A stretch of 38,003 bases of DNA from the NCBI RefSeq assembly GCF_019104725.1, contig NZ_JAHRXF010000055.1:1-38003 (forward strand). Reading direction: 5' to 3'. Within the stretch, counting starts at the first letter, position 1; the number at the start of each line of letters is the position of its first letter. This DNA is from Streptomyces corallincola (GTDB lineage: Bacteria > Actinomycetota > Actinomycetes > Streptomycetales > Streptomycetaceae). The translations under genes and the position numbers were made by a program. The notes beneath the pieces were generated by a model, which was not told the origin of the DNA, made no database searches, and was given only the letters and a program-made list of their open reading frames with translations. Positions 1 through 6,963 of this stretch are shown piece by piece.

Positions 1-64
1 CTGCGGTATTACGCGACGGGTGGCGCCGCTCTCACCGGGTCACGGGGGTCGCGGGGCCACCGGG

Positions 65-96
65 TCACCAGGTCACCGGCTCACCAGGTCACCGGC
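65..96. repeat. Two abutting 16-bp direct repeats at the P450 3' end
   Basis: Positions 65-80 and 81-96 hold the same 16-mer (tcaccaggtcaccggc) back to back. The second copy contains the stop codon and last codons of the P450 gene, so the 3' end of that gene has been tandemly duplicated into its 3' flank. More ggtcacc-like words occur upstream to about position 35. This looks like slippage; no function is evident. Confidence 0.7.
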
Positions 97-1277
97 AGTG
101 AGGTCAGGCCGTAGACCAGGCTCTGGTGGCGGTAGGGCAGGTCGTTCGGGTCGGCGGCCAGCGTGAGGCCGGGGAAGCGGGCCAGCAGGGTGGACAGCGC
201 GGTCTCGATCTCGCGGCGGGCCAGCGGGGCGCCGGGACACAGATGGGCGCCGTGTCCGAAGGCCAGGTGCTTGCGGGCGTCCCGCTCGATGTCGAAGCGG
301 GCGGGCTCGTCGTACACCGCCGGGTCGTGGTTCGCGGCCGGGATCGCCACGACCACCGGGTCCCCCACGCTCATCCGCACCCCGGCGAACTCCATGTCCG
401 CGTCCACGATGCGCAGGATGTTGTCGTGCGAGACGGACCAGAAGCGCAGGGACTCCTCGATGAACGGCCGCATCTTCTCCGGGTCCGCGACCAGCGCGGC
501 GCGCGCGGCCGGGTCCGTGAGGAGAGTGAGGACACTCAGCGCGATCTGGTTGACGGTCGTCTCGAAGCCGCCGATCAGGATGAGGCGTACCAGTGGTACG
601 AGGTCGTCCCGGTCCAGCGCGCCGGTCAGCACGTGGTCGTGGATGAGGCGGCTGATCAGGTCGTCGGCGGGTTCCCGCTCCTTCTCGTCCGCGAGGCGGT
701 GCAGGTACGCGTTCATCTCCTGGTACGCGGCGAGCGCCTTCTCCGGGGCGCCGAGGCCCAGGCAGAGGCGGCTCTGCTCGGAGAAGGTGAGGTAGTCCTG
801 CTCGGGCACGCCCAGCAGGCGGGCGATGACCAGGGTGGGGAGCGGGAGGCAGAACTCCGTGTACAGGTCCACCGGTTGGGGTAAATTCGCCACCCCGTCG
901 AGGAGTTCGTCCACCAGTTCCTGGATACGGGGGCGCACCTCCTTGATGCGGCGCGCGGTGAACTCCGTCATCACCATGTGGCGTTGGGTGCCGTGCTCCG
1001 GTTCGTCCATCCGCCAGAAGGAGTTCATGTTGCGCTCCGGCGGGAGCTGGATGCGGTGGCGGAAGCCGGGCTTGGTGTCGTCGGAGCTGAAGCGGGGGTC
1101 CATCAGGGCCTGGCGTACGTCCTCGTGCCGGGTGATCAGCCAGGCCCAGCCGCCGTCAGGGAGGTTCACCCTGCGGGGCGGGGTCTCGCGCAGCTCCGTG
1201 TACGCGGGGGGCGGGGCCATCGGGCACGTGCGTGCCAGCGGCCAGGTCGGGGTCGCTTCCGTAGCGGTTTCAGGCAT
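81..1277 (-). CDS. Cytochrome P450, CYP105-like
   Basis: A class I bacterial cytochrome P450 of about 398 residues, the usual full length. Seen in order: an N-terminal RTCPMAPPPAY stretch and a TRHEDVRQAL helix typical of CYP105-type enzymes, an I-helix GGFETT at about 236-241 (the usual motif is AGHETT, so the acid-alcohol pair is kept), the K-helix ExxR as EESLR at about 274-278, and the haem loop FGHGAHLCPG at about 340-349 with Cys347 as ligand. I chose the ATG at 1277 because AAGGGA lies 6 nt upstream; a longer frame reaches 1364 without a ribosome site. No ferredoxin gene lies beside it, so its electron donors are elsewhere. The substrate cannot be told from sequence; such enzymes hydroxylate xenobiotics or natural products. 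Confidence 0.93.
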   Translation of the reverse strand: MPETATEATPTWPLARTCPMAPPPAYTELRETPPRRVNLPDGGWAWLITRHEDVRQALMDPRFSSDDTKPGFRHRIQLPPERNMNSFWRMDEPEHGTQRHMVMTEFTARRIKEVRPRIQELVDELLDGVANLPQPVDLYTEFCLPLPTLVIARLLGVPEQDYLTFSEQSRLCLGLGAPEKALAAYQEMNAYLHRLADEKEREPADDLISRLIHDHVLTGALDRDDLVPLVRLILIGGFETTVNQIALSVLTLLTDPAARAALVADPEKMRPFIEESLRFWSVSHDNILRIVDADMEFAGVRMSVGDPVVVAIPAANHDPAVYDEPARFDIERDARKHLAFGHGAHLCPGAPLARREIETALSTLLARFPGLTLAADPNDLPYRHQSLVYGLTSLPVTW

Positions 1278-1458
1278 CGGTGTCCCTTGTGGTGTGGGTG
1301 CTGGTGTGAACCGGCCCACGTCCCCCCCTGCGGCGGCCGACATCGCCTGCGGCGGCCCTCTCACTGCGCCGCCGCGCCGACGCTAAGCCCGCCCACTGAC
1401 GAGCCCCTGACCCACCACTGACACGAGGCCCCACTGTCCAGAGGACAGCCGCAGGGTC

Positions 1459-1490
1459 CCCCGCACCCCTTCCGACGCGGCTGCGGCGTC
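1459..1490. repeat. Dispersed 32-bp element, copy A
   Basis: This stretch matches positions 4041-4072 at 28 of 32 bases. Both copies are built on a ccccgc-N-cccctt core followed by cgacgcggctg and lie in intergenic DNA downstream of a minus-strand gene or next to one. It resembles the GC-rich interspersed terminator-like words common in Streptomyces intergenic DNA. That likeness is from memory. Confidence 0.5.
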
Positions 1491-1502
1491 CCATCCCCTC
1501 AA

Positions 1503-1575
1503 GGGCTGTCCCGTAATCCCTGGTGGATCAGCGCGCGGTGTCGGATGCGGTGCATCGCCAGGCTGAGGGACGTTC
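1503..1575. mobile_element. Probable insertion-sequence end (scar)
   Basis: The word gggctgtcccgtaatccc at 1503-1520 resembles the terminal inverted repeat of Streptomyces insertion sequences. Read on the minus strand, 1505-1575 gives a short basic peptide (IRHRALIHQGLRDSP) that could be a transposase tail. No complete element, second terminal repeat or target duplication was found. Its inner side abuts the P450 fragment at about 1580, which suggests that this element cut that gene. Confidence 0.35.
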
Positions 1576-1826
1576 GCATACTGGTTGTATTCGAACGTTC
1601 CGACAGTCACGTGGTGTTCGGCTGGGGTGTCCACGCGTGCGTCGGCTCGGCTTTCGGCCAGCTGGCCCTCCAGGCACTGGTCGCGGGACTGCTGGACGCG
1701 CCGGCACTCCGGCTCATGGGTCGTCCGGTGTGCCGGCACACGGCTCCGGTCCGGTGGATCGCCGAAATGCCAGTCTCCTTCGCGGAATCGGCCAACGAAT
1801 ATGATGCGTTGGCCGATTCCGCGTAG
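1545..1826 (+). pseudogene. C-terminal fragment of a second cytochrome P450
   Basis: The frame from 1545 encodes a haem-binding loop, FGWGVHACVG at 1617-1646, matching the P450 signature FxxGxHxCxG. It is followed by a P450-like L-helix and the closing strands, with CRHTAPVRWIAEMPVSF resembling the usual C-terminal HxxxVRGxxxLPV pattern and ending near 1781. Everything upstream of about 1580 (I-helix, ExxR) is missing, and the frame then runs into an inverted repeat before a stop at 1824. At about 65 P450-like residues it cannot be a working enzyme. It lies on the opposite strand from the intact P450 at 81-1277 and its loop sequence differs, so it is not a recent copy of it. The truncation point abuts a probable IS end. 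Confidence 0.7.
1781..1823. terminator. Perfect 17-bp inverted repeat with 9-nt loop
   Basis: The arms 1781-1797 and 1807-1823 are exact reverse complements (cgcggaatcggccaacg and its complement) around the loop aatatgatg. It starts exactly where the P450-like C-terminus ends and lies 47 nt before the kinase start at 1871. It could be the terminator of the former P450 gene, an operator for the kinase gene, or a small insertion. There is no T-run after it on either strand, which is common for actinomycete terminators. Confidence 0.6.
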
Positions 1827-1870
1827 AGAGTTGAACGGATCGACAGCCGAAGCCCTCAGGAGGACCATGC

Positions 1871-2860
1871 ATGGACTACCGACCTATTGAGCGGAATGCT
1901 GGCGACTTCCAGCGGCCGGTGACCGCCGAGGAAGTTTGTGCCGTCAGCCGCGCCGCATTCGGCGAAGGCACCGAGGTGGTATCGGCGACAGAACTCGGTG
2001 GCGGATTCTACAACAACACTTTCAAAGTAGACCTCGGACAAGACCGGCCGGTCATCCTCCGCGTCGCTCCCGAACCTGGGCGACAGGCTCGCGCGGATCC
2101 GGAGCTCATGCGCAACGAATACGCCAGCATGCCTTACCTGACGCCAGTCGCCCATCTGCTGCCGCGTACTCTCACTGCCGACTTCACGCACCGGCTGGTC
2201 GGCCGGGACTACCTGTTCCAAACACTGCTCGACGGGGTACCCGCATCCTCGGCGTTGGACGCCTACCCGCAGCCATACCGGGGTGCCTATTACCGCGACC
2301 TCGGGCGGATCACCCGGACCATCCATGCCGTTCGAGGTCCCGGGTTCGGCCGGGTCGCCGGTCCTGTGCACGAACGGTGGAGCGACGCGCTGTTCAGTTG
2401 GTTCGACCGCGCTGCCGCCGATCTCACCGACAACGGGCTCGACGCCAGAGATATCCGCGAACTGATCCAGGTCGCCGACCGCAACCGCGTGGTGCTCGAC
2501 GAAGTCGCGGAGCCGCGGCTGTTGCACGGCGACCTGTGGGTGGGAAACACGATGCTTGCCGAGGGGGCCCCGGAGCCGGTCATCACGGGCGTGTTCGACT
2601 GCGACCGCACGTGGTGGGGAGACCCGGAAGCGGACTGGCCGATTTACCTGGCCCTGCGCAAGCCGGGCAGCGAGCGAGACGAGTTCTGGTCGAACTATGG
2701 CCCGGTCCGGCAGACCGAGAACGCGCGTTGGCGCGCGCTGATTTACGAGGCCAAGCATGCCACCGCCCTGCTGCTCGAATTCCACCGGTTCCGCTGGAAC
2801 GAAGAACTCGCCAAGACCTACGGCGAGATCCGCAAACTCATCAGAAGGCTCGACGACTGA
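1871..2860 (+). CDS. Aminoglycoside phosphotransferase / choline kinase family protein
   Basis: A small-molecule kinase of the APH fold, 329 residues, full length for the family. Seen: a nucleotide loop ELGGGFYNNTFKV at 41-53, an N-lobe strand VILRVAP where the usual lysine is Arg, the catalytic loop HGDLWVGN at 219-226 (Brenner motif, Asp221 as base) and the metal-binding FDCDRTWWGDP at 242-252. The family phosphorylates aminoglycosides, choline, homoserine, fructosamine or similar hydroxyl compounds; the substrate here is unknown. The start is supported by AGGAGG at 1858-1863, 7 nt upstream. The ATG at 1867 is out of frame. Codon use is less GC-extreme than in neighbouring genes, and IS scars lie on both sides, so transfer is possible. 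A perfect inverted repeat sits just upstream. Confidence 0.88.
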   Translation: MDYRPIERNAGDFQRPVTAEEVCAVSRAAFGEGTEVVSATELGGGFYNNTFKVDLGQDRPVILRVAPEPGRQARADPELMRNEYASMPYLTPVAHLLPRTLTADFTHRLVGRDYLFQTLLDGVPASSALDAYPQPYRGAYYRDLGRITRTIHAVRGPGFGRVAGPVHERWSDALFSWFDRAAADLTDNGLDARDIRELIQVADRNRVVLDEVAEPRLLHGDLWVGNTMLAEGAPEPVITGVFDCDRTWWGDPEADWPIYLALRKPGSERDEFWSNYGPVRQTENARWRALIYEAKHATALLLEFHRFRWNEELAKTYGEIRKLIRRLDD

Positions 2861-2880
2861 CCTCCGGTTTACCGGAAAGA

Positions 2881-2914
2881 TGCCGAACACCATCACCGGG
2901 TTCGGTGCCTTTTC
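2881..2914 (+). terminator. Weak hairpin plus T-rich tail after the kinase gene
   Basis: ccgaac at 2883-2888 pairs with gttcgg at 2900-2905 (two more G-T pairs outside), followed by ccttttctt. It lies 20 nt past the kinase stop, where a terminator would be expected. The stem is short. Confidence 0.4.
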
Positions 2915-3024
2915 TTATACCCTGTTGAACAGCGTCCTCGGACCATACGGTAACCGTCGATGGGGAAATTTCCCGAGCGAGTCGGAAACTATGCCCGTTC
3001 CCGTCGGGACGACAGGGGGCAAGT

Positions 3025-3144
3025 ATGTCCGGACCGCGAACGTCTGCACCTGCCGGGGCGCCGGTCTTCCATCATGTCGGGGTGCCGACCGACGACCTAA
3101 GAGCTGTCGGACAAATGATCACGGTTTACGGAGCCAGAGGATGA
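3025..3144 (+). pseudogene. N-terminal fragment of a VOC (glyoxalase-like) protein
   Basis: An ATG at 3025 with AGGGGG five bases upstream opens a 39-residue frame whose middle, VFHHVGVPTDDL, looks like the first strand of the vicinal-oxygen-chelate fold, where the His binds metal. After that strand the frame runs into gagctgtcggacaaatgatc, a probable IS end at about 3108, and stops at 3142-3144. Only the first strand survives, so the gene appears to have been cut by insertion. The family call rests on this short motif. Confidence 0.45.
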
Positions 3145-3245
3145 GCGAGGCGAGTCGGAGACCGGCGAGGTAGCGGGCAGTCAACTTGTGGTTCGGGGCC
3201 GGGCCGGGAAGGCAACGCTGACTACTCCGTGGCGGGCGCATTTGT
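3108..3245 (-). mobile_element. Possible remnant of an insertion-sequence transposase tail
   Basis: On the minus strand 3119-3220 encodes a short open C-terminus, HKLTARYLAGLRLASLILWL, resembling the closing helix of IS transposases, and its downstream end carries gagctgtcggac, like an IS terminus. The rest of the element is absent; the next gene (3291-3890) is unrelated. The remnant separates the truncated VOC gene from the lipoprotein gene. The family was not identified with confidence. Confidence 0.35.
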
Positions 3246-3290
3246 CCTCGGCGAGTCTGGCTGCGGCACCTTCTCCTGCCTGGACACGAC

Positions 3291-3890
3291 CTAGCGGTGG
3301 AGACACTTCCCCACAGCGACATACAGCTTGACGCTCTCCGATGCGTCGAATGGGTGCCCAGGCTGGGGATACTGCTTGCAGACATCCCCCTGGACGCGGG
3401 GAATGTCTTGCTGATCAAGGGTGTCCCCGCTCCCATAGACCACATCAATGAAGCGGCTGTTGTACCCCTTCTTGAGCAGCGTGTCATAAGCGTGCTCGAA
3501 GCTCTGCCCGGTGATGTTGGGCATCTTGAGGGCGGGAACATGTGCGTCCCAGTGGGTCGGGCACTTCTCTTCGTACGGAACGGCTGCGAGGTCTACCGAT
3601 TTCGGAGAATCACCCTTTCTCGACAAGCAAAATCTCCAGAATTCCGGATGCTGCATGTCCACTGGGCGGTGGAGATCTGTCGCGTCCCGCACGGAGAACC
3701 CGATGCCCTTCCTGATCTCACTTCTCATCTTCACCGGCAGGCTGTCCGCGGGCAGGGAGGCAGAAGCAGAAGCGTGCACGCTGCGCGCCGCCGTGGGGGT
3801 TTGGCCGGGCTGCTGACTGGAACATCCGACGCTCAGGGCGGCCACGACCGTTGTCAGCGCTATGCCAATATCAAGCTTTTTGAGATTCAA
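3291..3890 (-). CDS. Lipoprotein with one PASTA-like domain
   Basis: A 199-residue predicted lipoprotein. The N-terminus has a short basic segment, a hydrophobic helix and a lipobox LSVGC with Cys23, then an Ala/Ser/Pro-rich linker. Residues from about 119 to the end resemble a PASTA domain: MPNITGQSFEHAYDTLLKKGY, later QYPQPGHPF and SVKLYVAVG. PASTA domains bind muropeptide or cell-wall material, so a role at the outer membrane face in wall sensing is plausible but inferred. Four cysteines in the mature part could form disulfides. The start is a TTG at 3890, preceded by AGGAG nine bases upstream; no ATG or GTG fits better. Base composition is lower in GC than its neighbours. It is transcribed alone. 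Confidence 0.75.
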   Translation of the reverse strand: MNLKKLDIGIALTTVVAALSVGCSSQQPGQTPTAARSVHASASASLPADSLPVKMRSEIRKGIGFSVRDATDLHRPVDMQHPEFWRFCLSRKGDSPKSVDLAAVPYEEKCPTHWDAHVPALKMPNITGQSFEHAYDTLLKKGYNSRFIDVVYGSGDTLDQQDIPRVQGDVCKQYPQPGHPFDASESVKLYVAVGKCLHR

Positions 3891-4040
3891 TGCCCGTTTC
3901 TCCTGTCACTTGATGGCACCCAGTAGGACGAAGCTGACGCAAACCGAGGAACCGTACCGCCGTCGCTTACGACGCTCAAGGCCCGGCGGGCAGCGGGAAA
4001 TGGGGATCGGGAACCTTTCGCCGCTGATGAGGAGGGGGTT

Positions 4041-4072
4041 CCCCGCGCCCCTTTCGACGCGGCTGTGCCGTC
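4041..4072. repeat. Dispersed 32-bp element, copy B
   Basis: Matches 1459-1490 at 28 of 32 bases. It lies directly downstream of the ATP-grasp gene that ends at 4074. On that gene's strand it forms gggg/cccc pairings around 4033-4052, so it may serve as its terminator. The 3891-4073 gap holds nothing else recognisable. Confidence 0.45.
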
Positions 4073-4073
4073 G

Positions 4074-4943
4074 TTATCGGGCTGCCTTGATGATCTCCTC
4101 GGCGACCTCTGGCAGGGAGGTGGGGTGGAGGTCCAGGAAGAGTTGGGGTTCGATCAGTTCGAGTTCCATGAGGTGGGGGGTGTGGGTGGGGCCGTCAACG
4201 ATGTCGATGCGGGCGTAGAGGAGGTCGGACGGGTGGGGAAGGGCGGCGAGGGTCTTTTGGGCGAGGGCGAGTTCGGAGGGGGTGGGGGTCCAGGGTTCGA
4301 GGCGAGGGTGGGCGACTTTGGCGGCGTCGTAGGGCGTACCGGGCGTCAGGACCGCGCCCTTGCGGCTCGCGTGGAGGAGACGGCCGCCGAAGAACTGGAG
4401 GGCGCGCTCACCGGTGACGTCGATGGCGGGCATGTAGGGCTGGACCATCGCGGTGAAGCCCTCGGCGTGCATACGGGAGATCTGGCGCAGGGCGGTCCCG
4501 TGCTCGCCGGGGAGGTAGCGGGCGGCGAAGCGGGCCCCCGCGCCGGAGGTCGGTTTGATGACGAACTCGCCCTCTGCGGGCAGGGAGACCGGGTCGCCCG
4601 GAGCGAAGTAGTCGGTGGGCACCGTGGGCACACCGGCCGCCGCCAGCTCCCCCAGATACCGCTTGTCGGCGTTCCACCGCACCACGCCCGCCGGATTGGC
4701 GAGCCGGGTCAGCGCGTCCACCCGGTCCACCCAGGCCCCGAACTCGGCGGCCCGCCAGGAGTAGTCCCAGGTGGACCGGATGACGACGAGGTCGTAACCG
4801 GCCCAGTCGATCGCGGCATCGTCCCACCGCACACTCTCCGCGTCGGCCCCGCGAGCCCTCAACTCCCCCACCAGCCCGGCGAGATCGGGGTCCCGCGTGG
4901 GCACGTCACCGGGATCGTAGGTGGCAAGGGCGATACGGGACAT
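4074..4943 (-). CDS. ATP-grasp domain protein (RimK/DcsG-like ligase)
   Basis: A 289-residue ATP-grasp protein. ATP-grasp enzymes join a carboxylate to an amine or thiol through an acyl-phosphate. Seen: the N-terminal Rossmann-like lobe with VRWDDAAIDWAGYDLVVIRSTWDY (quoted in part; about 37-60), a linker PAGVVRWNADKRYLGELAAAG, the ATP-binding strand FVIKPTSGAGA with its Lys, then FTAMVQPYMP, and the metal-binding C-terminal LMELELIEPQLFL, where Glu residues replace the usual E-x-N. The layout matches the actinomycete family near DcsG and RimK. The start at 4943 (MSRIALATYDP) is preceded by AGGGGG; a longer frame to 4985 has no ribosome site. It is divergent from the MerR-PP2C gene across a tandem repeat. 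The substrate is unknown. Confidence 0.85.
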   Translation of the reverse strand: MSRIALATYDPGDVPTRDPDLAGLVGELRARGADAESVRWDDAAIDWAGYDLVVIRSTWDYSWRAAEFGAWVDRVDALTRLANPAGVVRWNADKRYLGELAAAGVPTVPTDYFAPGDPVSLPAEGEFVIKPTSGAGARFAARYLPGEHGTALRQISRMHAEGFTAMVQPYMPAIDVTGERALQFFGGRLLHASRKGAVLTPGTPYDAAKVAHPRLEPWTPTPSELALAQKTLAALPHPSDLLYARIDIVDGPTHTPHLMELELIEPQLFLDLHPTSLPEVAEEIIKAAR

Positions 4944-5022
4944 GGAAACCCCCTGGTCGGAGATCGGACACCCACCGGTTGGCACGGCTCGGCCGCGAGG
5001 CTAACAACCCCGTAGGGGCCCG

Positions 5023-5088
5023 CCCCGACGGGTCCCTTGCCCTTCCCCGACGGGTCCCTTGCCCTGCCCCGACAGGTCCCTTGACCCT
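5023..5088. repeat. Three 22-bp tandem repeats between divergent genes
   Basis: Units begin at 5023, 5045 and 5067, each reading ccccgac-(g/a)-ggtcccttg-(c/a)-ccct with few differences. They fill the region between the ATP-grasp start (4943) and the MerR-PP2C start (5151). About two helical turns per unit would place any bound protein on the same face. The last unit runs into ttgacc at 5081-5086, a possible -35 box, but no clear -10 follows. An array of operators is possible; this is inference. Confidence 0.7.
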
Positions 5089-5150
5089 CCCCCTCGGGGA
5101 ACCCCCAGCATCGGTGACGGAACCGAACGAGGAGAGACCGGAGACACCCC

Positions 5151-6233
5151 GTGCGTGAGGAACTGCTGACCATCGGCGCGTTCGCCAGGGCGAGCGGGCT
5201 GTCGCCCAAGGCGCTGCGGCTCTACGACGAGCTGGATCTGCTCCGCCCCCTACGGGTGGACCCCGACAGCGGCTACCGCCATTACGCCCCGGCCCAGCTG
5301 GAGCGGGCCCGGCTGGTGGCCTGGCTGCGGCGGCTCGGGATGCCGCTCGCGGAGATCCGTACCGTCTGCGCGCTGGACCGGCCCGCCGCCGGGCGGGAGA
5401 TCCGGGCCTACTGGGCGCGCGTGGAGGCCGAGTTGGCGGTACGCCGGGATCTCGCGGCCTTCCTCGTGGACCAGTTGACCGACGAAACCCGAGGAGACGG
5501 CACCATGACACTTCAACTGCGGTGCACCACGGCCCATTCGGACCGGGGCCGGGTACGCCCGGTGAACCAGGACGCGGTGTACGCGGGCCGCCGCCTGCTC
5601 GCCGTGGCGGACGGGTTCGGCCCCGCCGGTGCCCCCGCGAGCAGCGCGGCCGTGGCGGCGCTGCGGTTCCTGGACGACGGCGCGGAACCGGCCGCCGGAA
5701 GCGTGCTGGACACGCTCCAGGAGGCGGTGCGCGGCGCGGACCAGGCCGTACGGGACGCGGCGGGCGACGACGAGAGCGCGGGCACCACGCTGACGGCGCT
5801 GCTGCTGACCGGGTCGCGGCTGGCGCTCGCGCACATCGGGGACTCGCGGGCGTATCTGCTGCGCGACGGCGAGCTGTTCCGCGTGACGCAGGACCACAGC
5901 TGGGTCCAATCACTCCTGGACGAGGGGAGGTTGACCCCGGAGGAGGCCGAGTCGCACCCCCAGCGCGCCCTGCTCCTCAAGGCGCTCGGCGCCCCCGGCT
6001 CCCCCTCCCCCGACCTCCGCCTGCGCTCCCCCCGCCCGGGTGACCGCTACCTCCTCTGCTCCGACGGCCTCACCACCGTCGTCCCCGAGCCCCGTATCGC
6101 CGCCCTCCTGTCCGGCCCCTCCCCCGCCGAAGCCCTGGTCACGGCCGCGAACACGGCGGGCGGCCCGGACAACGTGAGCTGCGCGGTGGCGGACGTGGTG
6201 GAGGCGGAGGCCGATGTGACGATCGCCGGGTAG
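5151..6233 (+). CDS. MerR-type DNA-binding domain fused to a PP2C-type phosphatase
   Basis: A 360-residue fusion. Residues 6-75 are a MerR winged helix: LTIGAFARASGLSPKALRLY, then GYRHYAPAQLERARLVAWLRR, followed by a dimer helix to about 108. Residues about 127-352 are a PPM/PP2C Ser/Thr phosphatase with metal ligands in NQDA (Asp141), AVADGFG (Asp154), LLCSDGLT and GGPDNVS, plus GDSRAYLLRDG. All expected metal-binding Asp residues are present, so it should be active. The GTG start at 5151 has GGAGA about 7 nt upstream. An internal ATG at 5505 (residue 119) has GAGGAG 8 nt upstream, so the phosphatase could also be made alone. I infer control of transcription linked to dephosphorylation, perhaps of a kinase pathway, in the cytoplasm. 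MerR-PP2C proteins are annotated in other actinomycetes (from memory). Confidence 0.92.
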   Translation: MREELLTIGAFARASGLSPKALRLYDELDLLRPLRVDPDSGYRHYAPAQLERARLVAWLRRLGMPLAEIRTVCALDRPAAGREIRAYWARVEAELAVRRDLAAFLVDQLTDETRGDGTMTLQLRCTTAHSDRGRVRPVNQDAVYAGRRLLAVADGFGPAGAPASSAAVAALRFLDDGAEPAAGSVLDTLQEAVRGADQAVRDAAGDDESAGTTLTALLLTGSRLALAHIGDSRAYLLRDGELFRVTQDHSWVQSLLDEGRLTPEEAESHPQRALLLKALGAPGSPSPDLRLRSPRPGDRYLLCSDGLTTVVPEPRIAALLSGPSPAEALVTAANTAGGPDNVSCAVADVVEAEADVTIAG

Positions 6234-6386
6234 CCGGGGAGCCGCGCAACTCGTCCGGCGGCCCGCCGTCCGGTGCCCTGTTCTCCTCCGCCCTGCGCCC
6301 CCTGTGTCTTCCGGAACGGCGGACAGCCCAGGGGGCGGGCAGGAGAATGGGGCTCGTCCGGTGGGGTGCTGCGGGGGGGGTCGGCC

Positions 6387-6731
6387 GTGAATCGGTTGGT
6401 GGAGTTCGCCACGGAGGACGGGATCGTCGTGGTGGTGGAGGCGGTGGACGGGGCCGGGGGGACGCGGCTGGTGGGGCGCGGGGACGGGGAGTCCGGTCCG
6501 GCGGCCCGGACGGTGCGCAGCTTCGAGGGCGCGCTCGACGGGGTGCGGGCCGCCGCGCAGTCCGCGCTGCGGGTCTTCCGGGACGGCGCGCTGCGGCCCG
6601 ACTCGGTGGAGCTGGAGTTCGGGGTGAAGCTCAGCGCGGAAGCGGGGGCCGTGATCGCCAAGGGCGCCACGGAGGGGCAGTTGGTGGTGCGGCTGGCGTG
6701 GAGCGGGGAGCGGGCCGGGGCGGGTTCGTAG
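6387..6731 (+). CDS. Trypsin-co-occurring domain protein (CU044_2847 family)
   Basis: A 114-residue protein matching the small CU044_2847 / Trypco1 family: an N-terminal LVEFATEDG strand, a central SFEGALDGVRAAAQSAL helix, then DSVELEFGVKLSAEAGAVIA and a closing strand QLVVRLAW. The family is found beside trypsin-like protease and effector-associated domains in actinomycetes; its biochemical role is unknown. I chose GTG at 6387 because the domain starts there; upstream frame to 6273 is low-complexity and the local G-run is only a weak ribosome site. No protease gene is adjacent in this window. It lies between the phosphatase fusion and mbl, same strand, with about 150-230 nt gaps. Confidence 0.8.
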   Translation: MNRLVEFATEDGIVVVVEAVDGAGGTRLVGRGDGESGPAARTVRSFEGALDGVRAAAQSALRVFRDGALRPDSVELEFGVKLSAEAGAVIAKGATEGQLVVRLAWSGERAGAGS

Positions 6732-6963
6732 CGGCGGGGCGGCGGCCCGCACCCATACGTACCCGTCCGTCCCCGTACGGGTGTCCCCTGGGGCGGCGTG
6801 CTGTGGAGACACCCCGTGCCCGGCCGGAAATCCCCCCATTCAGCGGCACCCCGCCCGGCCCCCCAGGAAAGGCAGGGCTTCTCGGGGGCGCGCAGGATCG
6901 GTGAGGTGAGGACCGGCGCACGGTCGGGCCTTGAGCGGGACGCTGCATCTGGGAGGACCTGCC

